In this document: positions 51,001 to 62,962 of the stretch, in pieces
How the letters are laid out: every line of letters begins with the position of its first letter
Numbering within the stretch: the stretch's first letter is position 1
Origin: Hymenolepis diminuta
Lineage: Eukaryota; Platyhelminthes; Cestoda; Cyclophyllidea; Hymenolepididae
DNA length: 64,000 nt
Reading direction: 5' to 3'
NCBI GenBank assembly: GCA_900708905.1
Contig: CAADRB010000015.1
Coordinates: forward strand, 2,754,251 to 2,818,250
Program-made: the position numbers and the translations under genes
Notes under the pieces: model-generated
What the model was told of the DNA's origin: nothing
The model's input: the letters and a program-made list of their open reading frames with translations, nothing else
The model's database searches: none

Positions 51001-53632
51001 GCATAGAGTTCTTTCGTAATGAAACGGTGGAGAGGCTTATGTTTGGAGTACAGCCATTCCATCACCGCTGGGGGTGACTGTGAATAGTGACAATAGGTGA
51101 TAAGGACCAAATAGCACTAAGATAAGGTATATAAGTGGTTTGAAATCTTAATTAACCACCAAAACATCTTCCTCTTGGTTCAAACAATGAAAGTGCTTCC
51201 TCATTTATAAATAAATTGCTTTTTCCTGTTTGAAAAATAAAATAGATGACATGAAATCATGGCTAATCATAACAAGTAGGCAATGATAATTAAATCAGGT
51301 AAATGACACTGTGCAATGTCCATTGGAAACGCTTTTGTGTACCTTACCTTTATAAATATGACGTGGATAATTGCATCAACCGCACATAAAGAAAGCGTCT
51401 GTTTTCATAGAAATAGAAGCGCATAAAGCATTATAAATATGACCCAGCGCGTACCATACAGTCTTTACACAAGTGAACATTGATTAGCATCCAAGTAAAA
51501 CATGTAACAATGAGCATGCTGAGGGGTAGCTATATCTAATCAAATTCTGTATATATATATATATATATTGCATGAATAACATTTACTCAAAATTAATATT
51601 AATGTTTCCTCTTCTCGAAAGTTCTACAAACATAGAAATACTAAATAAGCAGAGGATTTATCGGCAAATATTTATTATTTCCATAAGCAGAGTGATATCA
51701 TGGAAGCATAGCTTTGAAATGTCCAGTATATCTGATTTTCTCCGTATTAATCTACTCAACTTAAGAAACTTTCTGTGTCTTTGTGATCTCCATAAAATCC
51801 ATCTTTCTACTTATTGCAGGGCTTACGAAAAGCTGGGAGTTAAACACGAGCCACTCACTCTCATAACGCCTGAGTTTGAGACCCCATTGCCACCTCTACA
51901 ACCTGCAGTACGTTTGAACTATTAAATTTCTTAATGATTACGCACTAATTAAGAAAGAGATCTAATTAAAAACACTAATCTACGCCAATAAACTTTATAC
52001 TTTAGGTATTTGGGATTTGTAATATAATAATTTCGTCTACGAATAACTATAACAATCAAGTATTTTTGAAAAGCATTCGGATGTCATATTAAGTCTAATA
52101 AAAATTACATGTGCTTTAAAACGAGACCAATTTGTTTTATAAGCCATTAGAGGGAGGTGTTTATCTAAACTATACTATGAATAATAAGTTAGTGAAATGA
52201 GAGATCTAAAACCGAATGTTCGGTACAAAGTCAACTTTAATCCATTCACTTAAGAACTCTCACGTCGTTTTGAATTTCCTATCTTGGACGTTATTAACTG
52301 GAAATTTAATAGGATCTTCAAGTATTTACGGGGATATTGTATTGATATTTGGATGGCGTTATTTATTATAACTATGGTTATTTTCAATGCATTTCAAATT
52401 TGAGTAAGGCCCTCGCGGATAGGGATACAACGTATCGGTAATAGTACCTCCTCAGTGCCATATATTGAAGACAGGATGCGATAAAAATTTGTGGAATAAA
52501 AAGCGATAGGAGTTTATTTTAAAACCTGTATGAGAAATATGACTTAAGCAAATGCAAATAAATGTAAGAAATAACCCTTAAAGAGGGAATATAGTAATAT
52601 GTTAATGAAGGTTTTCGCACTTTGTCAGAAAAACATATAACTTTGAAATTTCTCTAGGCGGGTTGAATTTATGTGAAATCTAATTATTTTCCTTTATTTA
52701 GGTATTTCCACCAATTTTCAGTAAATTGGAGCCCCCACCCCTAGAACTCTTCGATTTGGATGAAGAATTTTCATCAGAAAAGACAAAACTTGCAATAGAA
52801 GCTAATAAATGTAAGCGATCTAGCTCAGGTGATTCGATGTAGTTTAATTCACTAGGTGATTTCGAATAATTTTGATCCACTTATCAGGCACAGACGATGA
52901 TCTAGAGTATTTCATTCTGCATTGTGGAGCTGTGTGTGGTATCTCGCAAAAACTGGCTGAGTTTCAGCGCACAGCTCGAAATATTCTGGAACAAACTCTT
53001 GTGGAGCTGGTAGAATTCAAGAAAACGAACGTGGTGAGCAGATAAATTAAATTAAGAGATTGATCGAAGTTTTAACTATCGCCTTCATTTCCAACTGATA
53101 ATTTTATTAATCACTCAATATAAGTTGAGCATCAAGTTAAGACTGAGCATTCTAGGTTAGAAGAATGGAGATAACGTATCACTAAAGGAAGGTCAAAATA
53201 TGCTCAGATGATGGTAGCTGATTATATTAACGAATGTTTGTCTGTCACCGTACCCTGTCAGAGATAGTGATTTGTTTACTAGTAAATTTAAAACAGGATA
53301 TATTACTATGCCTCTTATCGTCTCTTGCCGTTATCCCCAGCGTTTGGCTTGCGACCAATCCAGTTTTATAGGAAGAAGACTAATCACTGGAAACTCAAAG
53401 AAGACCTACTCTTCTTCATTTCATGAAGAAATAAAATCCGATGCTTGCTTAAAACTAGCCTTATTGGTTTGACTGAATCTGAAATTGGTTTAAAGATCAA
53501 AAATGTAATTTATACTCAACATGAAACGTATTCTTGTTTCCAATCTTGCTAAAATAGACGGTATAACATTTTAAATCGAATACTCAAGTTGAGTTTTTCT
53601 TTTAGGAAGATGAGGATCTTTCATCCGGATAA
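48070..53632 (+). CDS. IFT52: Intraflagellar transport protein 52, 10 exons, 436 aa
   Basis: Core subunit of the IFT-B complex, which carries ciliary cargo towards the tip. Exons: 48070-48207, 48238-48330, 48364-48493, 48528-48603, 48674-48857, 50261-50580, 51820-51907, 52702-52810, 52888-53033, 53606-53632 (TAA). The model gives 436 aa, against 437 for the human protein. Family landmarks in order: LVISGP, GGSVLVLLGE, TNINFLLKQFGISVNND, YYKYFHPKEAL, VYAFGATLNV, LSTGSVAFPLNRP, GKLAVVGSVAMF, LGVKHEPLTLI, FETPLPPLQPAVFPP, PPPLELFDLDEEFSSEK, NKCTDDDLEYF, VEFKKTNV. The N-terminal half is the GIFT-type domain; the C-terminal part normally contacts other IFT-B1 subunits. The start is the first ATG after an in-frame TAA at 48046-48048. 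The first three introns are 30, 33 and 34 nt, while introns 5 and 6 exceed 1.2 kb. Confidence 0.95.
48208..48237 (+). other. 30-nt mini-intron 1 of IFT52
   Basis: It lies between the codon for His46 (family WKIQ, here WEIH) and YSNTDEIT. Donor GTGTAT is weak; the acceptor is AAATTAG. Reading through meets TGA. Removing exactly 30 bases restores a collinear match to the family across WEIH and DEITT. A nearby AG at 48240 would put a TAA in frame, so the 48237 acceptor is preferred. Confidence 0.75.
48331..48363 (+). other. 33-nt in-frame mini-intron 2 of IFT52
   Basis: It starts GTTAGG and ends TTTAATTCAG. It has no stop in frame and a length divisible by three, so it reads as an 11-residue insertion. 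Removing it gives KFSLEE joined to LEFITKYIGNGG, which matches human KFTAAEFEILKKYLDTGG with no gap. That length match is the main support. Confidence 0.75.
48494..48527 (+). other. 34-nt mini-intron 3 of IFT52
   Basis: Donor GTAATT follows AAT AAT G and the acceptor is TATATTAG. The split codon G/AT gives Asp in VNND, as in other IFT52 proteins, and the frame continues SVVRTSYYKYFHPKEAL. Retaining the intron gives a TAA. Confidence 0.85.
48858..50260 (+). other. IFT52 intron 5
   Basis: 1.4 kb, enlarged by the LTR insertion at 49275-49626. The rest is AT-rich with no other feature. Confidence 0.85.
49275..49626 (-). mobile_element. LTR-retrotransposon LTR with adjacent primer-binding-site-like sequence, in IFT52 intron 5
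   Basis: A 352-bp block, markedly more GC-rich than its surroundings, has TGT...ACA ends. Read on the minus strand it runs TGTCCTCACAAG to TTTCACCTACA. It contains a TATA-like TATAAATAG (plus 49460-49468) and is followed by AACTGGTGGCCCTTAAC, the position and TGGtgg start typical of a tRNA primer-binding site in Gypsy-type elements. About 35 bases of internal sequence remain (to about 49240) before AT-rich intron resumes. No gag or pol is present, so this is a truncated 5' end of an element, inserted antisense to IFT52. Confidence 0.6.
50581..51819 (+). other. IFT52 intron 6
   Basis: 1.24 kb. Donor GTAAGA, acceptor TTATTGCAG. It contains (TA)n at 51550-51568. An open frame runs upstream of the acceptor into exon 7, but the family match starts only at the acceptor. 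Confidence 0.85.
51550..51568. repeat. (TA)n microsatellite
   Basis: TA run in IFT52 intron 6. Confidence 0.8.
51908..52701 (+). other. IFT52 intron 7
   Basis: Donor GTACGT, acceptor TTTATTTAG. AT-rich, no feature seen. Confidence 0.85.
53034..53605 (+). other. IFT52 intron 9
   Basis: Donor GTGAGC, acceptor TTCTTTTAG, separating a 9-codon last exon (EDEDLSSG and stop). An open frame at 53272-53472 inside it matches nothing known. Confidence 0.75.
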
Positions 53633-53685
53633 AGTGGTTTTTGTTGTGTTTTTTAGTACAGTGGTATTTTAATATATGATTTGCG

Positions 53686-53691
53686 AATAAA
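53686..53691 (+). promoter_or_regulatory. Poly(A) signal of IFT52
   Basis: A canonical AATAAA lies 53 bases after the TAA stop and is followed by a GT-rich stretch, as expected for 3'-end formation. Confidence 0.7.
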
Positions 53692-54193
53692 GTGCGTTGT
53701 ACCTTCATAATTTCTTGATAGATTTTCAAATCATATTAAAATCCTTGTTTAATGATACAAGAGATCAGTTATCTCCCACGCAAAATTAAGAGAGTGTGAT
53801 ATTCATTTTCCAATATTTAAATAGATTTGTTTAATAAAATTAAGCAAGAATTCAAAATTTGTAAATCATTTTTGTTTTGTCAGATTTAAATGTGAATAGA
53901 AGGGAAAGCTTTTAATTACTGACCGAAATAACTGTGATTTATATTATTAGCATTAAATACAATGAAGAAAAGTACTGTTTTATCATCTTCCTATATCCTA
54001 CCTCCATATTCTCAAGATTAAATAAATCTAAAGAAATGGATTGCAAGACACAAATTAATAAACAAAGGACATTAGGGGTTGGATATTAAGATATCCTCAA
54101 AAAATGGGCGACATTGTTTAATTGTTGTCTTTAAAGATTCACCGATAGGTTAGAAGGATAATTACGCACGCATAAATGGTCTTCCAACTATTT

Positions 54194-54199
54194 TTTATT
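54194..54199 (-). promoter_or_regulatory. Poly(A) signal of CLUAP1
   Basis: Minus-strand AATAAA (TTTATT on plus) about 75 bases beyond the CLUAP1 stop. With the IFT52 signal it leaves roughly 500 bases between the two convergent transcripts. Confidence 0.6.
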
Positions 54200-54274
54200 C
54201 TTTTGAATTAGTTTATACCAATGAACTCTGTGGAAATAAACACACAGTTAAACATTAAACAACGGGATCTTGTC

Positions 54275-56102
54275 TTATTCTCTCTGTGAAAACTCGTCAA
54301 GCCCATAGGAGTCCACGTTCTTCAGTTTTCCATTAGCTTTCTGTTCATTTTCTATTTCCTCCATAAGTTTATCTGCTTCAGCTAGAGTTTCTGAAAAGAC
54401 TTTATCAACATTGTACCGACTTATTTCATCGTCTCTCTGAAATTCAAGAATAAAATAAGTTAAGGAAAAAAACAAGCGAAGTGGGGATCAGTAAACGTAA
54501 TTTATTGAAGGGGAATAATATTCAGGGACAAATATTGAACGCATCCAAAGAACAAAACAAACTGATCTCAAATAAGGCATTATTTAAAAGAACAGTGAAT
54601 GTCGAAATCGCTTACTGAAAAATCAGAACTAGAATTAACTTCAGCCTTATCTCCAGATTTGCATGGAGTCCAATCACCAACCATTCTGTAACCATGTCCG
54701 ACCACGCTCAAACCTTTAACGAAATCATAATTTTCATCAAGGCTACAGTCTTGTCTGTTGTTATTTTCACTGTCATTAGTGGTCGGATCTTCTGAATCGG
54801 TCTGATCGGGACTTGAGTTAGTTTCTTCTGAGTTAGTATTATCGAAATTCATAAATGATGTCGATCGATTTTTTCTGGTAAAGACATTTCCACCGATGTT
54901 CATTTCGGTATTAAATAATATTCCACCTACCCCCTTGAGAGAATAATCACAATTTGAATTACATTATACTAAGTTAAATAGGTAAAACTGCTTATTTAAG
55001 CGATGAGTGGACGCATTATTTTATCCATCTAAATGGATAACTTTTAGACTCCAATGATGCAAAAATACACTTAACAAATAACTTACAAAGGAAGTTTTAT
55101 GTACCTCTTCAACAGCGAATTTGTTAATGGAATCCATTGCATTTTTATTTACATAATCGGAGGCAGTTTCGCCTTTTAAACTTTCCAAATAAGAAATATT
55201 ACGAAAGTGGCATAAATAAGTTTCGTATTGAATCTTCAGCTCTTTCTCTAATTGTTCATATTCATCCATATATGCAGGACGAACCAACTTAATGGATAAA
55301 AATTTTATATAATATTAGTTTAAATATGATAGAAATGATAAATAATTAAATTTTAAGCAAAATTACCTGAAGAGTAGAAAGCCTCATCTGGTTTCTTTCC
55401 AATTCATGTAGTCGTTTTTCTATTTTTTCATCAAGAGCTCTTTCATCTTCTTTGATGCGAGAGAGAGCATTTTCTAACTTTGAAACCTCTCCCCAAATAA
55501 AATCAGTAGCATCATTGAGACATCTTTCAATCCATTGAATATCAAGATGGCGATCAATAGCTTCATTCCGAGTTTGACGAAAATCGGCCTCTTGAGCCAT
55601 AAAGGATTTTAGCGAGACACTCATAGAAGTTATCTGACTTGCTAGAGAACGAGCAATCTGAAGCTGTTTGACCTAATAACAAAAATCACAGCACTGTTTA
55701 TAATGCTCTTTCAGAACTCACTGCTTCTGATAAACTCAAATCTTCATTATTGATACCATCCGTATCTTTATCTAGCTTAAGTGCAGAATAAACCATACTG
55801 ACCAATTTTAACATTTCTTTAACTGCATGACCATCTGCTTCATAAAGTCTTTTAGGATTCAGTATAACAGAAGTTTTCGTCGATAATAATTGTACTACAG
55901 ACTTCATGAAAATCACTCGGTCCTGTTCCGAATCAATACATCTTGATATGTCCAGGTTGGAATCAAAGTGTTGTGCAAACCAGTAGAGTATTTCTGCAAC
56001 TAGAGGAAAGTTTGGATTTCTGAAACATTCCATAGAGATAGGTCGAGGATAGCCTAATGTTCTCATCATTAAAGATAAATTTTGTATTTCTTTTAAAGAC
56101 AT
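54275..56102 (-). CDS. CLUAP1: Clusterin-associated protein 1 / IFT38, 5 exons, 455 aa
   Basis: Peripheral IFT-B (IFT-B2) subunit needed for ciliogenesis. Exons (minus): 56102-55722, 55672-55367, 55287-55087, 54933-54616, 54436-54275 (TAA). All junctions are phase 0 with GT/AG. Residues 1-127 form the N-terminal calponin-homology-like domain, with MMRTLGYPRPISMECFRNPN, EQDRVIFMKSVVQ and LYEADGHAVKEML. Residues about 128-290 are helical and coiled-coil-like: ARSLASQITS, RNEAIDRHLDI, LDEKIEKRLHELERNQMRL, YMDEYEQLEKELKIQYETYL. Exon 4 is a divergent acidic Asn/Ser/Asp-rich tail, and exon 5 is again helical and acidic. The start is the first ATG, giving MSLKEIQNL against human MSFRDLRNF. The human protein is 413 aa. 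Introns are 49-179 bp. Confidence 0.93.
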
Positions 56103-57254
56103 GCTACGAAATAAGTAGAGGCGGACGCGGATTAATAAAATTGCCGTCGCTAAATTGTACAAGGTTAATATTCATCCACTTAATATAAGAAATCGATCTA
56201 AATTTTTGTAGTAACTAATTGTTCATATGGAATAAATATTAAACAATATTAATAGTTTGCCACTGAAAATTATAGTTCAATATCTAAAAATGTAATTGCG
56301 GAAAATTGAAAAGTTATGATTTTCCAAAACTATTTCCGTGGAAAAATAATGATATTTCTTGCATGATCTTAAACGTTTTTTTCTACTAATATACCACTGC
56401 AGAAGGCTTTTAAACGGGACTCTATTCACTTATGCATTAATCAGATGAGCGGAATAAAATGCAAACCTTCCATACTAACAAACTAAAACGAGTTTCAGAA
56501 AAATAATATGTGATACACCATTGAAATTATTTGTTTTAGTTGTGAGTCAAATAGCTCATTCTATCTTGTTTCTCATGTGCATAATATATAGGATAAGTTG
56601 GACAGCACGGAAGATTTTGTCGGATTTATACGCAGAGATTTAAAATAATGGGCCCACTTCACCCACATTCTGATAATCAAATAAGGTAGAATTAGTAGAA
56701 ATTATATCAAAATCATTAAGATTTTTGTGATTTTGTGTAAGACCGGGTTAGTTTCGCAAATCATCAACCTACTTACCATTTTGACTACTTAAATTAATAA
56801 CGTAAAAACAATTGCTAATTGTGAATGTATAGAACCTGGCCAACATGCTTTGGTTGTTCATAAGCTTCCCAAAATTATATATTAAAAGTTGTCGTGCTCT
56901 TCAAAAATGTAGTACATAAAAATGGAACAAATTACTACGACACAATTAATTTCTCTTCCTCTTTTAAATTATTGTCGTAAAATCATAAACAAGATATGTA
57001 TGTTAAAATGCCCATTATAAAATAGTACTGTATCAGTTATATCTCACGTAACGTATAGGATGTTCGTTTTGATAAATAAACAATAAATTACTCTTTGCAT
57101 AAATGTGAAAAACATTCAATTTAGTTAAATATATTTTAATATTCTAAAAGACAAAGTATTAGTATTTACACAAAATGTTAAAAGTCTGTATGACCTTGGC
57201 ACTAATTTGATTGTACAATAACATATAATTTACAATTTAACATATTTATGAAAC
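56103..57254. other. Divergent region between CLUAP1 and the discoidin-like gene
   Basis: 1.15 kb of AT-rich DNA expected to carry both promoters. No core-promoter motif could be assigned. The frame upstream of the CLUAP1 ATG stays open for 20 codons without an ATG. Confidence 0.6.
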
Positions 57255-58398
57255 ATGTTGATTGTATGCTGCTTTATCCTATTGGTAAATCTATATGTTT
57301 CTTGCGAACGAATCTATCCAAATTCATATAATATTATTACAATATCCGATATCTTTCATGATCTTCCGAGCATTTTTGACGACAATACTGACTCTTCTTC
57401 AAATATATATGTTCGCTCCAGCGGAACGTTTACTTTAGCGATTGAGCTAAAAGAGGAGAGTCTAATTGATCGCATCACAATCATTGGTAATTATAGCGTT
57501 CAATTTTTTGTGCGGAAAAACCCTTTGCCTTGGCTTTATAAAACGACCTGTCTTAATGCTTTTCCCTTTTAGGAGATCATAGCAACCAAACTGATCATGA
57601 AGTTGAAATTGGTTACAACAGCATTTACGGAAGATATTCGGTAAAATATGAATGTCTGAATTCCGATAGCGATATTGTGTGCAAATTTCCTTGCACCTTC
57701 GGAAATGCAACAATACCTATAACCGGAAAGTATATCTTTTGGACTGTTCGTCAAAATGGAAGAAGCTCTTGGATACGCATAAACGAAATTCAAATAGAAG
57801 GAACAAGCGTTAAATACGATAGCAAAGGTAACGGAAAATCAGTTTTTACCATTTTTAATTTTAAATAGTTGATGCTGTATTACAAAAGCCTTTCAAGATT
57901 GAAAATACATCCATTGCTAATGAAAGATTTTGTCTTACATATTATTGGAAAATTTTTGACAAATCACCTCCAAGACACACATATATTGAGCCAAATAATG
58001 TGACTGTTTATTTCGGTCGAAATTTCATCCTAAAGGAATTAAATATTGTCTTAACTTCTAAAATCAAAGAAGAATTCGGTAAGCGCGTTTGAGTTAAATT
58101 GACTGTTTTCTAACTTTATTAATGGATGCTTTAAAATTTCCCCGTTTACTAGTTTCGTTTCTGTTTTTTTGCAATTCAAATTAATTCCTAAATCGTCATT
58201 TTTATTTAGAATTTCATTTTGGAATGAACAACTCTCAATTGCTGAATTTTAACGTGAACAGTGACTGCTATCTCGAGAGCTGTTTTGAAGGTTTCCAGAG
58301 TTTCACCTGCAGCCTTTCATCACTGGGCAGTATTCCAATTGATCAGGTCACATTCTTCACGGATAATATTAGCAAAATGAAAATCTTCGGCGTTCCAA
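57255..58398 (+). CDS. Secreted or surface protein with two discoidin (F5/8 C)-like domains, 5' part
   Basis: Exons 57255-57486, 57573-57827, 57869-58078 and 58210-58398 are read. The gene continues, since the last one ends in phase 1 at donor GTAAGT. Residues 1-17 look like a signal peptide (MLIVCCFILLVNLYVSC). A first domain, about residues 50-165, has the fucolectin/F5-8C pattern: TFTLAIELKEESLIDRITII, HEVEIGYNS, spaced cysteines, GKYIFWTVRQ, RINEIQIEG. A second follows: TVYFGRNFILKELNIVL, EFEFHFGMNNS, cysteine pair, IDQVTFF, KMKIFGVP. At least five N-glycosylation sequons are present. All introns are phase 1, so exons 2-4 are symmetric. Such domains usually bind sugars or lipids outside cells. 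The full protein could be a multi-domain receptor, but no EGF, kinase or membrane segment is visible here. Confidence 0.75.
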
Positions 58399-61300
58399 GT
58401 AAGTTATGATATTATTTGTTTTAATTATCTTCAGCAGTATAGACATATACTTTTCAAAAAATCTCCAAATTTCTTCCCTAATATATGTCCAAAATATTTT
58501 GCAATGTATCATTTTGTTAATTATGGTTTTTTAATTTATCTGTGCTATTTTTCTTTCCTTTATTTCCAACGCAAATTAACGTTTATTTGAAAAACATAAT
58601 GCAAATATCAAATTTAATATATCCTACTTTAAATAACTTCATTCGGTAGGATATTAAAATTCTCAAATTTTATTCCAAAATAATGCCTTGTTGCTATATG
58701 ACAATTTATTATGTTGAAATAACTCCTATTCTTTTTCATTATGTATTTTTTATTTAATTTAATTACTTACTAAATTTTGACTTGCATGAAATAAATTTTA
58801 TCCGTTTATTGTTATTTTACCTCTAGCCTTAAGTTGAAGCATTTGTTTAAATGTTATGCCATTATTTATGCACGAGAGGACAACACGTTTTTGAGAATCA
58901 AGGATATGCATCATCAGTTAAATAGCCATATCAAAATAAATATGCTATATTTTGTTATTTAATATCTGAATTGTAAACTCCTTTCTCTTAAGTATATTTA
59001 AAAGTTAACATTATTAAACTTACCTTCTTAACTTGTCTCCAACAGATATCGGGTTTAGAACTTTTCAAAATTAAATAAACATTTTTCATTAGAAAAATTA
59101 CATATTACCTTCTCTTTGCACTCGCATTTTGTTAGAAATTCTGTCACTCTGATTTTCTTTGAATGGCTAAAGGTAACTTTCGTTGCTCCATTTAGTAAGG
59201 GACTCTTTTAAATTATTTGAAATACAAATCTATTGAACTTACAGTGGTATTAGAAAAGGTGAATTTTTAAATTGGAGTGACACCATAACTAAATATTTTA
59301 AACTTTCCCATTTCGGAAGTATTCTTCTACAGTCAACTGAACTGAAACTGAATCGTGAAATTTGAGATTAAGAAACAGCAAATGAATGGAAATATTTGCT
59401 TTTGAAAACCAACATATAATGCAATTTTTCTCAACTTGGTTTGAACATCAGATTCTCCATAATGAAGTTTTCAAGACGAAAGGTGTGAAACTCTATAGGA
59501 ATCTTGATTCCTAGACTGAAATCCCCAATTGGCCATCATTTTTCTCTCAACTGTTATACTGTAAGCTAGCCACCACCTGTCCAAGGCATATCTACGATAT
59601 GATCTTTTATTTAAATGGAATAGGTACACCAAAATGCTTTCTAACGTAGATGAGGACCAATCGTTGCAAATTTTCTCTGAGGCCTTTAAGAGTAATCATC
59701 TCATCACAGACGGCCTGGACAGGACAAAAATATTAAGACTGGTTTCTATAATGTTAGCTGAATAATTTCTATAACCCACAAGAATGCGAAAAACTATGAG
59801 TTTAATTTTGAGAAGCGCATGAAGTGGGTTGAGGGAATTAGTTAGTAATATGTTATGAAGTCTAGGTATTAATAGTTTCAATTTGTTTAACTTCAAAAAA
59901 TTTCATAAGAGTATAATGTTCTGTTCTTCATATTTAAGGATTTGAGTCTTACATTTATGGGTAGTGTTAGGCCCATGATATTCAAGGTTTGTTGTCCGAT
60001 TGATTTGGTTCCATGGCCAGACATGCCACCGTAATTTATATGTATCTTTCTAATAATACTAACGGGTAAATAAGACCAGCAATTATTTTAGCAAAACAAC
60101 ACTGCTATACTACAGGTAAAAAAAATCGGATTTTGTCCTTAAATTCAAGACATTTGATTGGTCCAATTCAACAAACAAAATACTTATATTATAAGGAAAT
60201 GACAGTTTCGTTAGCGTCAGCGTAAACTGTCTACTCTTCCTAACAACAACTTCGAAAAGTAATTATGGTGGAATTAAAATTTATTTTAAATAATTTTATC
60301 AGTGATTACTGCAAAATGTTTCCATTCTTTCAAATAATATCTTTAAAAATGATTTTCTAATTAATTAAATATGAAAAATTTTTTACAATACTAGATAAAG
60401 GTTCAAAAAAGATTGCTTTTAAAAATGAAATACATGTAGAACTGTTATAATTTTTGGTTTTTTATAAATATAAATCTTGACAAAATACCTAACCTTTAAA
60501 AAATATTGTTAAATTCTTTGGCACATCCCCTTTCTTCATTTGCCCAACCATGCACAAATAAAATTCAAAGTCCTTGCATCATCAACGGGGTAGGCGAACA
60601 AATATTTGAGAGGTACATTTAGTGATAAATTCATAATAACATTCGGCTTTATTATTACAATAATTTCCTAATGTCTCAGTCAGCAAATCCACAGATCAAA
60701 AGTGGATTTTTTAACACTTTCCATTATGGTGCCAGAAGCTGATCGATCGTTTATAGAGGTTATTGTTAAATATTTGTGCTTTAAATAAATCAATAATTCA
60801 GCTGTAATTATTTTTAATATACGTTTTAACTAATAATCAAGTAACTGGAATTTATCTTAAGCAAACAGCAGATAACTCTATATCTTGAGACATTTTCAAC
60901 CTCTATCAGCTAGCCATCTCTGGTTCTCTTTAAGGATAGAAAATATGTTGAGAGGCGATTACTCATTTGAGATAATCTATCTTTTCAATAAACGCTGAAC
61001 ATCTAATGATATAATTTCATTCGGGAACTCAAGATTTTCGTGTTTCTGTTGTACATAAATTAATATTTTTGAAATACAAACTTACCTTCCAAAGAGAAGC
61101 AAAAGAAAATTCAAAGCTGAGGTTATTGACTAACACTTAAGTTTCTGCTATTAAATAGTCCTCAGAGTAGACTACTTTTAAATGGCTTCAATTAGTCAAG
61201 TAGAAAGCATGACGTCAGACGCAGTTTTTGAACAGGAAGGCATAAAAATAGTAAATATTACAATTATTTTAAGAAGAAAAGAAAAACATTTCTATTCTCT

Positions 61301-61639
61301 TTTATAAAATAACAAGCATTTTATATTAGCTTTTACATTTTTCAAAAGATATCTGAGTAAATTTTGGTTAATAATGATAATCATCTAATAAACGATAAGG
61401 TTTGATACCCAGTACTTTCACAAGCAATGGTTAGAATATATGTACTTATTCTGAATCATCCATTTGACTAACCGAAACCGACTCGTTTGATAGCAAAAGA
61501 AATTGCATTTAATAAGTTTTTAGTGACTTCCTTACGTACCTATTATGATTTGCTTACCGATTTTTATCCAATTCATGACCTATCTTACATCATTTTGTTT
61601 ATAGTTCACTCCCACCTTCACCTTTAACCAGTTTATCGA

Positions 61640-61890
61640 TTTCCTCCATTACCATACACCTGCGTTGTGACCTCTGCTCACCACTGAAACACGTTTTAGG
61701 TCTCTGATTACACTGATTCTCCATGTTCTTTCCCAATAGCTAGCTTCTACCACCAACCCTGTTTCATTCCTCTCTTGTGGTACCTGGGTTCGCATAGTTG
61801 GAAAGGGCATTTGCTTGGTCAGCCTTCTTCGTATTATACGAGTATTTTATATTCAAGAGCGTCTCTTAATTAGTGAGCAAATATATATAT
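61640..61890 (+). repeat. Old dispersed repeat, copy B
   Basis: Diverged counterpart of 6840-7045 in the same orientation, followed by a short (TA)n run at about 61882-61900. No coding capacity is seen. The family is unidentified. Confidence 0.4.
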
Positions 61891-62744
61891 GTATATATAC
61901 TGGGTTGCTGAATGTATTACTTGTCTTATCTATATAGGTGAAGAGCAGTAAAGTGGATTAATTTCATATCTTTCTGCTTTAATTTTTGCACTAGTTGCTC
62001 GTTCTTCTCCGATTTGCGGTAGTCTTTATTTAAAATGTTCAAATGGAATGGAGATGAAAGAGTAATGATATGCATGATGATTCTCTTGTATTATGCTAAC
62101 TGTTACAGAAAGATGCATATGCAAAAGAGAAAATGAGAGGTAAGTGGACAGATAGTTAGTCATATCAATGACATGAGTGACATTCAATTTATGTGATAGG
62201 GCGAGAGTAAGTTGATAAATGTGTTATCGGCCATTATTCAATCATACTAAGAGTGTTTGATAACACCTCACTTAAGGCTCACCTTAACACTGCGAGAAGG
62301 TTAATTTTAGGGAGAGAAATTTTCAAGAAAGTTGATTAGGTAAACTTTAATCACCGTGTCACTTTGTCCTCTTACTCTAACGCTCTTTGTGAGTCATCAG
62401 GTACAAAGACGAATTTGAAGGAAAGTTAAAGCTACGACAAATAAATCAAAGCACGAAGAAAGTCTTTAGTTGCCATTGGCTAAAACAGCCAACAATGACG
62501 AATTTCATCTTTAAAATGAGCGTTCCTGTTCGTTACCTCCGGATTTCATACACAGGGACAGTTAAATAAGAAGTTTTATTTTCTACCGTTTAGCAAAAAG
62601 GGGTTTAGGCAAAGATTTTTAAAAAATATTTTACCGAAGAAAAAATGTTTTTTACATATTTTCGATTACCTAAATTTAATAATTGTATGAATGAAAATAA
62701 AAGTAAACTGCTTGAGATTCTTAATTTAATTTTTATCTTTACAG

Positions 62745-62962
62745 TTCATTCATTTGAATACAATTTGTTTGGTAAAGTTTGGCAGGAAATGCGTAGTTTT
62801 CACCGTAATATTTTCTGAAGGAGTAGAAAGGTTAAATGGGGGTTTTGTGTCTGCAAACAAAAATTTTCGCAAAGCTCCATTTGCGGTTAGGGGTCAGCAT
62901 TTAAAAGTTCTATTCCTGGAGATTTTCGAAAGAGTTCGGTTGGAGCTTAGCTTTCATGGCAG
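62745..62962 (+). other. Candidate internal exon, possibly end of a discoidin-like domain
   Basis: A strong acceptor (TTTTTATCTTTACAG) is followed by 218 open bases and then AG/GTAGGTG. The translation includes GGFVSANKNFRKAP and then HLKVLFLEIFERVRLELSFH, which resembles the closing strands of F5/8 C domains (an RYVRV...VCLRVELYG-type pattern). The entry phase is 0, whereas the last exon of the upstream gene ends in phase 1, so at least one unseen exon would be needed between them, or this is a separate gene or chance. Confidence 0.3.

Larger units (their letters stand above)
53633..54274. other. Convergent spacer between IFT52 and CLUAP1
   Basis: 642 bases holding the two 3' UTRs and their poly(A) signals; nothing else seen. 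Confidence 0.8.

Noticed and set aside
56103..56162. Longer CLUAP1 N-terminus from an upstream TTG
   Set aside because: No ATG is present upstream in frame, and the family begins at the MSxxxxxN-type start found at 56102.
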